Origin: Clostridia bacterium
GTDB lineage: Bacteria; Bacillota_E; SLMV01; PUMD01
Direction: 5' to 3'
Length of the DNA: 7,446 bases
Assembly (NCBI GenBank): GCA_007128555.1
Contig: SKXF01000154.1
Coordinates: forward strand, 1 to 7,446
The notes under the pieces: model-generated
The model's input: only the letters and a program-made list of their open reading frames with translations
The model's database searches: none
Told to the model about the DNA's origin: nothing
Made by a program: the position numbers and the translations under genes
Part shown: piece by piece, positions 1-4,778 of the stretch
Position numbering within the stretch: position 1 is the stretch's first letter
Layout: every line of letters starts with the position of its first letter

Positions 1-1
1 C

Positions 2-58
2 ACCCCGGCGGAGATTGACGCGGCCCTGGATGCGTTGAGTCGGATTCTGAACCGATAG
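2..58 (+). CDS. C-terminal tail of a probable class V (cysteine desulfurase-like) aminotransferase, truncated by window start
   Basis: Only the last 18 codons are visible, reading TPAEIDAALDALSRILNR and then TAG at 56-58. A run of the form 'TPxEID.AL.AL..IL' at the very C-terminus is typical of PLP-dependent class V aminotransferases, including cysteine desulfurases, where it forms the last helix. The codons are GC-rich at the third position, as in the other genes here. No active-site residue lies in the window, so the enzyme and its substrate cannot be named, and other fold-type I PLP enzymes end in a similar way. No clear terminator follows: the GC-rich stretch at 60-70 and the 6-bp hairpin at 87-106 lack a T tract. 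The same reading frame continues after the stop into the amidohydrolase remnant. Confidence 0.4.
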   Translation, partial: TPAEIDAALDALSRILNR

Positions 59-133
59 GCCCGGGGCCGGGAAAGCCTGGACATAACGTCCGAGTGGTTA
101 CGGACGAGGCTCGCGACGGTATCGTCCGAACAG

Positions 134-277
134 GAGGTCCTCAGAGCCGACGCGGTCATCGATGATGGCCGGGTCGACGCCTTGTGCCAGGGTGCTTCCT
201 GTGATGGGCGGCAGGTTGATGCTGCGGGTCTCCTGGTGGCCCCGAGAATGTTTGATCTCCACGTGCACATAGGCTTG
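134..277 (+). pseudogene. N-terminal remnant of a dihydroorotase-like amidohydrolase
   Basis: The plus-strand frame starting at 134 reads EVLRADAVIDDGRVDAL, then DGRQVDAAGLLVAP, then RMFDLHVHIG. This follows the start of cyclic amidohydrolases: a short beta-sandwich strand, 'DGRI', then 'DAxGxxVxPG.xDxHxH'. The HVH at 260-268 would be the first two metal-binding histidines. Dihydroorotase is the closest pattern I recognise; dihydropyrimidinase or another deacylase is possible. Signs of decay: no usable ATG/GTG/TTG in front of the conserved block, an Arg replacing the near-invariant Gly of 'PG', and loss of recognisable homology just before the lnt stop codon at 302. An AGGAGGT at 132-138 sits where a ribosome binding site would be, with AGA where a start codon would be expected (143-145). 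The assignment rests on reading motifs by eye over about 48 codons. Confidence 0.45.
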
Positions 278-301
278 CCGTCGAGCGGAGGTCCCCATGA
301 C

Positions 302-1762
302 TTACCGCTGACCCGGTCTCGCGAACAGATCGTACAGGACGAAGGACAGTGCCGCGATCAAGGCTGCCCAGCCCATCCAGTCTCCCAACCAGACGACCGG
401 CGTCCTGCCCGACCCGCGGGGCACCGGGGCACCGACGACCTTCTGAACCGCCTCGGTGGTGACCGAACGTGCCAGGATCCTGCCGTAGGGATCGACGATA
501 ACCGAGTCGTAACCCACGTCGGCCTTCACCATGGATACCCTGTTCTCCACGGCCCGAAAGATGATGTGCGTGTGGTGCTTGTGAGCGATCTCGGGCCAGT
601 CCGCCGAGGGCACTGCGATGATCTGGGCCCCGTTTCGCGTGACCTTGCGTGCGGTGTCGGTGAAATCCAGGTCGTAGCATATGATCGTACCCAGCTGCCC
701 AAATCCCGTCTGGTACGTCGGATACGTCCCCCGGGTCAGGCTGGTCTCACCTGCGATGGTCACCGGGTGATCCTTTCCGAACACGCCGAGGAACTGTCCT
801 TCCGGTGAGACCACGGTGACCTCGTTGCGCAGCCCGGCATCCTCTTTGACCGCGTACCCGATGACCAGGTAGGCGCCCAGCTCCCGCGCCAGGGCCGCGA
901 ACTCCGCGGTTCCCTGCTGCTGGGGATCAAAGGGCAGGAAAGCCTCGGGCCACACGATCAGCTCGGCACCCGCGGCAGCTGCCTCCCGGTTCAGGTCGAA
1001 GAGCTGGTCCATGGAGGTCACCCCCGCGGGCTGAAGGGCAGCTGCGGTGAGCCCCGGAGGAGCCGTTCCCAGCAGGACAAGGCTCAGACCTACCCACGCC
1101 ACCAGGGCCACTGCCACGGCCATCGTCCAGCGGCGGAGGGCTCCGGCTTCGATCGACCGCGCATCGTGGTCAAACTGCCAGCGGCGGTCCATCCATCCCA
1201 TGACCTGGGAGGCGACCGTGAAATTCACCAGCATGATCAACAGGTTGAGGCCGTATATGCTGAAGATGCCCACGGGCTGGATGAGCCAGGGCTGCTCGTA
1301 GAGGGCGTAGCTGACGAAGCCCCATGTTCCGATGAAGGGTAGGGTTCCGCGGATCATCTCGAAGCTCACCCATACCGCCGCCCCGGCGGGAACCAGGTAT
1401 CGGTAGCCGGTGCGTCGGTTGAATCTGTGCTCCCAGGAGCCGACGGAAGCCGCCAGGACCCCGATCACCAGGGGCAACCATATTCCCAGGGCCGTCCCCG
1501 GGAAGAGCCCGTCAAAATACGCAAAGAAGAAGCCTCCGATGCCCAGTCCCAGGGCCAGGCCGGAGTAGGGCGGGGGCATCAGGCGGTGAAAAGAGACGAG
1601 CACCGGAACGAAGCCGACGAAGACCAGGGGCCAGAGGCCGTGGGGAGGGAAGGCCAGGGCGAACAATGCGGCACCGAAAACGGATGCGGCCAGCGCAAGG
1701 AGTACCCGGAGGCTGGGGTGAATCCTCGGATCTCGGACATCCCCAGTTGTCCTGTCAGACAT
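302..1762 (-). CDS. lnt: Apolipoprotein N-acyltransferase (Lnt)
   Basis: An integral membrane enzyme that adds the third acyl chain to the N-terminal cysteine of lipoproteins, using phospholipid as donor. The 486-residue product (E. coli Lnt has 512) has hydrophobic segments near residues 20-37, 40-59, 68-88, 91-108, 125-145, 158-184 and 212-232. A nitrilase-fold domain follows at about 237-445, and a last membrane segment at about 459-480. The catalytic triad is visible: Glu273 in IVWPEAFLP, Lys330 in GKDHPV and Cys362 in ICYDLDF. The block SFEMIRGTLPFIGTWGF and the later 'SIYGLNLLIMLVN' match the conserved Lnt membrane part. I prefer the ATG at 1762: GAGGAG lies 7 bases upstream (1770-1775), whereas the alternative GTG at 1777 falls inside that ribosome binding site. 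The gene is divergent from the downstream kinase gene and stands alone in the window. No residue expected for activity appears to be missing. Confidence 0.93.
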   Translation of the reverse strand: MSDRTTGDVRDPRIHPSLRVLLALAASVFGAALFALAFPPHGLWPLVFVGFVPVLVSFHRLMPPPYSGLALGLGIGGFFFAYFDGLFPGTALGIWLPLVIGVLAASVGSWEHRFNRRTGYRYLVPAGAAVWVSFEMIRGTLPFIGTWGFVSYALYEQPWLIQPVGIFSIYGLNLLIMLVNFTVASQVMGWMDRRWQFDHDARSIEAGALRRWTMAVAVALVAWVGLSLVLLGTAPPGLTAAALQPAGVTSMDQLFDLNREAAAAGAELIVWPEAFLPFDPQQQGTAEFAALARELGAYLVIGYAVKEDAGLRNEVTVVSPEGQFLGVFGKDHPVTIAGETSLTRGTYPTYQTGFGQLGTIICYDLDFTDTARKVTRNGAQIIAVPSADWPEIAHKHHTHIIFRAVENRVSMVKADVGYDSVIVDPYGRILARSVTTEAVQKVVGAPVPRGSGRTPVVWLGDWMGWAALIAALSFVLYDLFARPGQR

Positions 1763-1839
1763 GGCAGGTCTCCTCACTTCTGCGGATTACGAGAAAGGGC
1801 GCCGAATCACCGTCGATCCTTGACCCTTGCATCACGTTA

Positions 1840-1980
1840 TCACGACCGCTTCATCACTGGGAATACCTCGATGGCCCGGAGGGAGTTGGGCTGCACCCGG
1901 GCCCGTCGCCCGGTCCCATCCATGATCAGCGGTCTGAGCCGACGCCACCACAGAGGACAATCGCAATCGCAGTCGAACAT
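1840..1980 (-). other. Weak candidate small ORF or gene remnant (46 codons)
   Basis: A minus-strand frame begins MFDCDCDCPLWW and continues through IMDGTGRRARVQPNSLRAIE to a TGA at 1840-1842. The second half has a strong G/C bias at third positions, like the real genes nearby, and the composition of a soluble protein. The first part has an odd Cys-Asp alternation. There is no Shine-Dalgarno site before the ATG at 1980 or before the inner ATG, and I recognise no family. The complementary plus-strand frame is also open here and is GC3-rich, so the bias is not decisive. It may be a fragment of a lost gene upstream of lnt, a leader peptide or chance. Confidence 0.15.
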
Positions 1981-2022
1981 TGCAAACAGTCCATGTAAGC
2001 CAGGGCCCGGTTTGGGCGACGC

Positions 2023-2028
2023 AGGAGG
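2023..2028 (+). promoter_or_regulatory. Ribosome binding site of the kinase gene; favours a TTG start
   Basis: A full AGGAGG lies 10 bases before TTG (2039) and 16 bases before the first in-frame ATG (2045). The spacing favours TTG as the start, which adds two residues to the protein. Confidence 0.55.
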
Positions 2029-2038
2029 CGCTGATAAA

Positions 2039-2995
2039 TTGGCAATGATCCGTTCAGATGTTGATTATGGGAACGTGCTCGGGATCATCAACCGGTCCTA
2101 TCGGGTTGATGTTGACCAGGTCGATCTGCATCGTGACGTGGTGGGTCGCGTTTACTTTGCCCAGGGTGACGCAGGCAGGTACGTGTTCAAGCTCTATCGC
2201 TGCCACCACACCCTTCATGCGTTGAACGCCATCGATGTGATCCAGTACCTCCGGGAGAACCACTACCCGGTCGTCACCATCGTGCCCACCTGCGAGGGGG
2301 ACATGAGCATTACCTGTGATACCCCGGAAGGTCGCTGCGTTGGCATCTTGTTTGAGCATGTCCCCGGCGATGAACCCGCTTTCGAAACCGAAATCCAAAG
2401 CATCGGCCTGCAGGTCGGCAGGCTTCATGACCTGATGAAACACTACCCCCACCGTCTCCTGGGGCTGGGGAAGCCCTTCTACATTGACCGGTATATTTCC
2501 ATCTTGAAGGAGGTGGCGTATCCCCCGAACAGAATCGAGGAGCTCGACAGGTACGGCGACCGGTTGTGGAAGCGGATGGAGCGACTTCCGAGGGGCTTCT
2601 GTCACGGCGACCTGCATTCGGGCAACATGCTTCAGACAGCTCCTGGTGAGTATGTCTTACTTGACTTTGACGTTGCCTCGCGAGCCTACTCCGTGATCGA
2701 TATCGCCACGTTGAGTGACTGCACCGATTTCAATGATCTCAACAGGCGGGCCTATGACAGCACCCGGCAGAGATTCGAAGAGCTATACAGGGGGTACAGC
2801 AGGGTGTGTACCCTGGGCAATGCGGAGATCGAGTCTATTGTGGATTTCATCGCCATACGACACTACGAGATCATCGCAACCATATTGATCTGCGAGGGGC
2901 TGCAAGATGTCTCACCGGACTTCCTGGATGAACAGTACCAGTGGCTGTTGCTGTGGGATGACATATGTCAAAAGAAGAGAGGATTCCTCTCGTAG
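2039..2995 (+). CDS. APH-fold phosphotransferase (aminoglycoside phosphotransferase/choline kinase-like), substrate unknown
   Basis: A 318-residue cytosolic protein of the APH kinase family. The N-lobe has a glycine-poor strand region (DVVGRVYFAQ, about residues 33-42) and a probable ATP-binding Lys51 in YVFKLYR. The catalytic loop is CHGDLHSGNML, with His189, Asp191 and Asn196. The Mg-binding DFD is at 209-211, where protein kinases have DFG. The C-lobe is helical and ends in DEQYQWLLLWDD. The whole pattern, including PVVTIVPT, FYIDRY and RHYEIIATI, resembles uncharacterised stand-alone phosphotransferases common in Firmicutes. It more distantly recalls SrkA-type kinases and CotS-like proteins. 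It carries no resistance hallmark and should not be called an aminoglycoside resistance gene. It stands alone between two minus-strand genes, so context does not suggest a substrate. The start is discussed under the RBS: TTG 2039 preferred, ATG 2045 (316 residues) possible. The open frame extends far upstream to about 1427, but that part lies opposite lnt and is not coding. Confidence 0.85.
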   Translation: MAMIRSDVDYGNVLGIINRSYRVDVDQVDLHRDVVGRVYFAQGDAGRYVFKLYRCHHTLHALNAIDVIQYLRENHYPVVTIVPTCEGDMSITCDTPEGRCVGILFEHVPGDEPAFETEIQSIGLQVGRLHDLMKHYPHRLLGLGKPFYIDRYISILKEVAYPPNRIEELDRYGDRLWKRMERLPRGFCHGDLHSGNMLQTAPGEYVLLDFDVASRAYSVIDIATLSDCTDFNDLNRRAYDSTRQRFEELYRGYSRVCTLGNAEIESIVDFIAIRHYEIIATILICEGLQDVSPDFLDEQYQWLLLWDDICQKKRGFLS

Positions 2996-3063
2996 CTGGT
3001 ATCGTTGATGTGCGGCTGCAAGTGCGATTCCAGCCCGTCCGTATCGGTCGAGGTCGATGCCCC

Positions 3064-4242
3064 TTAATCGTCGCTCGAGAAGGTGCCCGGCGCCCCCGCT
3101 TTCAGTGCGGCGGCGATCATCGCGGTCAGGGGTACGCTGACGACAAGCCCGATGCTTCCACTGAGGGCCCGGATGATCTCCGTGGCGATCAGGTCGAGGT
3201 TCAGCACTTTCAACCCCCCGATCTCGTTTGCCACCAGCAGAAGGAGGAGGGGAAGGGCGCCCCCGGTGTAGGCGAGTATCAGCGTATTGGCCATGGTTCC
3301 AAGGACATCCCGACCAACATTGAGGCCGGAGCGCACGAGAGACCCGAAGCCCAGGTCTGGGTTCGCACCGTGAATCTCCTCCACGGCCGAGGCAATGGAC
3401 ACCGACACATCCATGATCGCCCCCAGGGCACCCAGGATCATCCCGGCGAAAAGCACACCCCGAAAGTCAATGGGGGCATCGAGGGAGAAAAGCAGCATCT
3501 GGGCTTCCTGGCTGTGAAGCCCCATGAGGTTGGAGTGGCTGCCGAAGAACCACGCCAGGAGCCCAGCCGTGACCACTCCTGCGACGGTTCCGGCTCCTGC
3601 CGACAGGGCCTTGCCGGAAAAGCCCACCACGAAGACCATGGTCACCGTGGTCACCACAGCACCGACCAGCACGGTGGCGGCCACCGGGCTTCGTCCCGCG
3701 AGGACCATGGGGATCAACACGAAGTAGACGGCCAGGCCGGTCAGGCCCAGGACCAGGATTACCTTTGCTCCCCGGATCCCTCCCACCAGGACCAGGGAGG
3801 CGAAGAAAACGAGGGTCATCCAGCCCAACGTTCGATCCCGGATGAAATCCATGATGTAGGTGTCGCTGAAGTCTCCGTCGACGGTGATGCCCACCAGCAC
3901 CCGGTCGCCGGGGCTCACCTCGAGGTCGTAAGCAGGGTTCCCGGTCATGTAGTGATCCAGCTGGAGCTCCTCGCCTGCCCGGGGTCCTCCGGTGAGGCGG
4001 ACCGTCACCGGCTGCACTCCGGCTCCCTCGAAGAAGTGAGCGCTGTCGTCCGCCCTGAGCTCGCCCACGTCCAGCACCACGGCGCGGTGAACCTCGGGTT
4101 CAGGGAAGTCCCCGATGTCGTGCGACGCGGCTGTTGCCTGCGCACCGGTCATCACCATTGTCATCATCAGCACCATTGCGACCAGGACGGTTTTCTTCAA
4201 CACCCTCGCACCCCCACAGTTTCGTTGATTGCGGCCAGACAT
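3064..4242 (-). CDS. YibE/F family membrane protein
   Basis: A polytopic membrane protein of the YibE/F-like family (392 residues from ATG 4242). It opens with a signal-like segment (LKKTVLVAMVLMM onward, about residues 15-37, possible cleavage after AQA or ATA at 36-38). An extracytoplasmic stretch of about 100 residues follows (roughly 40-137), then about seven hydrophobic segments near 139-155, 159-180, 186-207, 214-233, 262-283, 313-337 and 350-379. The family signature GAIMDVSVSIASAVEEIH is at 274-291 and is followed by NPDLGFGSLVRSGLNVGRD. The biochemical role of the family is unsettled; I assign none. The start is uncertain: ATG 4242 has only AGGG three bases away, while GTG 4203 (residue 14) has GGGGGT six bases away and would give a more ordinary signal peptide. 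The gene is convergent with the kinase gene (68-base gap with no clear terminator) and divergent from the gcv operon. Confidence 0.88.
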   Translation of the reverse strand: MSGRNQRNCGGARVLKKTVLVAMVLMMTMVMTGAQATAASHDIGDFPEPEVHRAVVLDVGELRADDSAHFFEGAGVQPVTVRLTGGPRAGEELQLDHYMTGNPAYDLEVSPGDRVLVGITVDGDFSDTYIMDFIRDRTLGWMTLVFFASLVLVGGIRGAKVILVLGLTGLAVYFVLIPMVLAGRSPVAATVLVGAVVTTVTMVFVVGFSGKALSAGAGTVAGVVTAGLLAWFFGSHSNLMGLHSQEAQMLLFSLDAPIDFRGVLFAGMILGALGAIMDVSVSIASAVEEIHGANPDLGFGSLVRSGLNVGRDVLGTMANTLILAYTGGALPLLLLLVANEIGGLKVLNLDLIATEIIRALSGSIGLVVSVPLTAMIAAALKAGAPGTFSSDD

Positions 4243-4387
4243 CTTCCCTAGTATTATTCACCATCGAGGACCTGTACCCTTGTCCCTCTTCTGCAGAGGC
4301 GTTGGCATCTGCTGCCACCGGTGCACGGACCCGAGTCGGCAGATGCGGTGAACACCTGCGATAACCAGGTCAATCTCGAAAAAGGAG

Positions 4388-4416
4388 TTTCGGCCTGGGG
4401 GGCGAACGTATATAAT
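4388..4416 (+). promoter_or_regulatory. Probable sigma-70-type promoter of the gcv operon
   Basis: A perfect -10 hexamer TATAAT lies at 4411-4416. Seventeen bases upstream is TTTCGG (4388-4393), a poor match to TTGACA, so the -35 is weak. Transcription would start at about 4423, just before the riboswitch leader strand at 4439. That placement supports the call. The 168 bases between this operon and yibE/F (4243-4410) otherwise hold an 8-bp inverted repeat, GCATCTGC/GCAGATGC (4305-4312 and 4339-4346), and no gene I can support. Confidence 0.6.
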
Positions 4417-4438
4417 TATTAGGCAAAGGATATATGTG

Positions 4439-4526
4439 CCGAATGAAGGCTGCGGGAGAGCCGAGCACGTTAGATGCTCGCACCGAAGGGGTAAACTCTC
4501 AGGTCATCCGTACCGCAGCTGGACGG
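4439..4526 (+). ncRNA. Glycine riboswitch, aptamer 1 with leader-linker P0/kink-turn
   Basis: The first of two tandem glycine-binding aptamers in the gcv leader RNA. P1 pairs GCTGCGG (4449-4455) with CCGCAGC (4513-4519). The conserved GGAGAG is at 4455-4460. A hairpin CGAGCA/TGCTCG follows (4462-4467 with 4475-4480). The signature CACCGAAGGGG is at 4481-4491 and CTCTCAGG at 4496-4503. Upstream of P1 the leader CCG (4439-4441) can pair with linker CGG (4524-4526), bracketing a bulge AAT and G-A pairs typical of the kink-turn known in tandem glycine riboswitches. Confidence 0.93.
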
Positions 4527-4616
4527 TTCTCTGGAGAGACCCGCCTGTGAGCGGGCACCGAAGGAGTAAGCCGGGGGATCCCCGGTGAATCTCTCAGGTA
4601 TCAGGGACAGAGAGAT
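4527..4616 (+). ncRNA. Glycine riboswitch, aptamer 2
   Basis: The second glycine aptamer, which controls the expression platform. P1 pairs TCTCTG (4528-4533) with CAGAGA (4608-4613). GGAGAG is at 4533-4538. A hairpin CCCGC/GCGGG follows (4540-4544 with 4551-4555). The conserved CACCGAAGGAG is at 4556-4566, then a perfect 6-bp hairpin CCGGGG/CCCCGG (4571-4576 with 4580-4585) and CTCTCAGGTA (4591-4600). The typical trailing GGACAG is at 4605-4610. The 3' strand of P1 is shared with the terminator that follows. Confidence 0.93.
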
Positions 4617-4649
4617 CGCGAGCATCGACGATCTTGTCTGTCCTTTTCT
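4605..4649 (+). terminator. Riboswitch-controlled intrinsic terminator (expression platform)
   Basis: The strand GGACAGAGAGATCG (4605-4618) pairs with CGATCTTGTCTGTCC (4629-4643) in a stem of about 14 bp, with one bulged G (4636), one G-T pair and a 10-base loop. TTTTCT follows directly (4644-4649). The 5' arm contains the 3' strand of aptamer 2 P1 (4608-4613), so the terminator and the folded aptamer exclude each other. I infer an ON switch: glycine holds P1, the terminator cannot form, and gcvT is transcribed. Confidence 0.8.
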
Positions 4650-4666
4650 ATGTGGACGGACGATCG
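4629..4666 (+). promoter_or_regulatory. Competing hairpin (possible antiterminator) after the glycine riboswitch
   Basis: CGATC (4629-4633) and GTCTGTCC (4636-4643) pair with GGACGGAC (4654-4661) and GATCG (4662-4666): 13 bp with one G-T pair, a two-base bulge and a 10-base loop. It uses the same strand as the 3' arm of the terminator. It can therefore only form when the terminator does not, and would lock the read-through state. No T tract follows, so it is not itself a terminator. Confidence 0.55.
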
Positions 4667-4736
4667 GATCGGTGTGGTATGATGGTGTCGCATGGTATAT
4701 CCTGGCCCCGCTGACCCCGGCTGGAGATCTGGATTG

Positions 4737-4755
4737 TGCCCCGGCATGGGGGGCA
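4737..4755 (+). promoter_or_regulatory. GC-rich hairpin just upstream of the gcvT ribosome binding site
   Basis: TGCCCC (4737-4742) pairs with GGGGCA (4750-4755) over a 7-base loop, ending 10 bases before the AGGAGG of gcvT. GTATTTAA follows, which is too poor in T for a confident terminator. It might affect translation start or mRNA stability. The rest of the leader from 4667 to 4765 holds nothing I can assign except a possible extended -10 (TGGTATGAT, 4675-4683). Confidence 0.3.
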
Positions 4756-4765
4756 GTATTTAAGC

Positions 4766-4773
4766 AGGAGGTG
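4766..4773 (+). promoter_or_regulatory. Ribosome binding site deciding the gcvT start
   Basis: AGGAGGTG ends in the upstream GTG codon (4773) and places AGGAGG 7 bases before ATG 4779. The in-frame GTG at 4773 lies inside the site itself, so ATG 4779 is the start. Confidence 0.8.
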
Positions 4774-4778
4774 TGGTA

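Larger units (their letters stand above)
1763..2038. other. Divergent intergenic region between lnt and the kinase gene
   Basis: This 276-base gap must hold the promoters of lnt (leftward) and of the kinase gene (rightward). A possible weak lnt promoter on the minus strand is TTCCCA (plus 1858-1863) and GATAAC (plus 1836-1841), 16 bases apart, with 4 of 6 consensus matches each. I see no convincing plus-strand promoter. A 6-bp hairpin CCGGGC/GCCCGG (1897-1902 with 1908-1913) has no T tract and is not a terminator. Near 1959-1974 there are imperfect repeats of the form CAATCG. A short minus-strand reading frame is listed separately. Confidence 0.5.

Noticed and set aside
87..106. tRNA-like D-arm CCGAGTGGTTA in a 6-bp hairpin
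   Set aside because: It recalls the D-arm of tRNA-Ser/Leu, but there is no acceptor stem, anticodon arm or T-arm with GGTTCGA around it.
1897..1913. GC hairpin CCGGGC/GCCCGG as a terminator
   Set aside because: No T tract on either strand, and no gene ends near it.
1427..2038. Upstream extension of the kinase reading frame
   Set aside because: The extension lies opposite lnt and the intergenic region, has low-complexity shadow composition, and the kinase fold begins after the AGGAGG at 2023-2028.
2960..2991. Palindrome GACATATGTC and hairpin GAGAGG/CCTCTC at the end of the kinase gene
   Set aside because: Both are short, lie in coding sequence and have no T tract after them. They could act in the convergent junction, but nothing supports a terminator call.
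2965..4251. Long plus-strand open frame of 428 codons
   Set aside because: It is fully antisense to yibE/F, rich in His, Gln and Gly as GC-rich shadow frames are, with no family pattern. The minus-strand frame has a clear signal peptide, membrane segments and the YibE/F signature.
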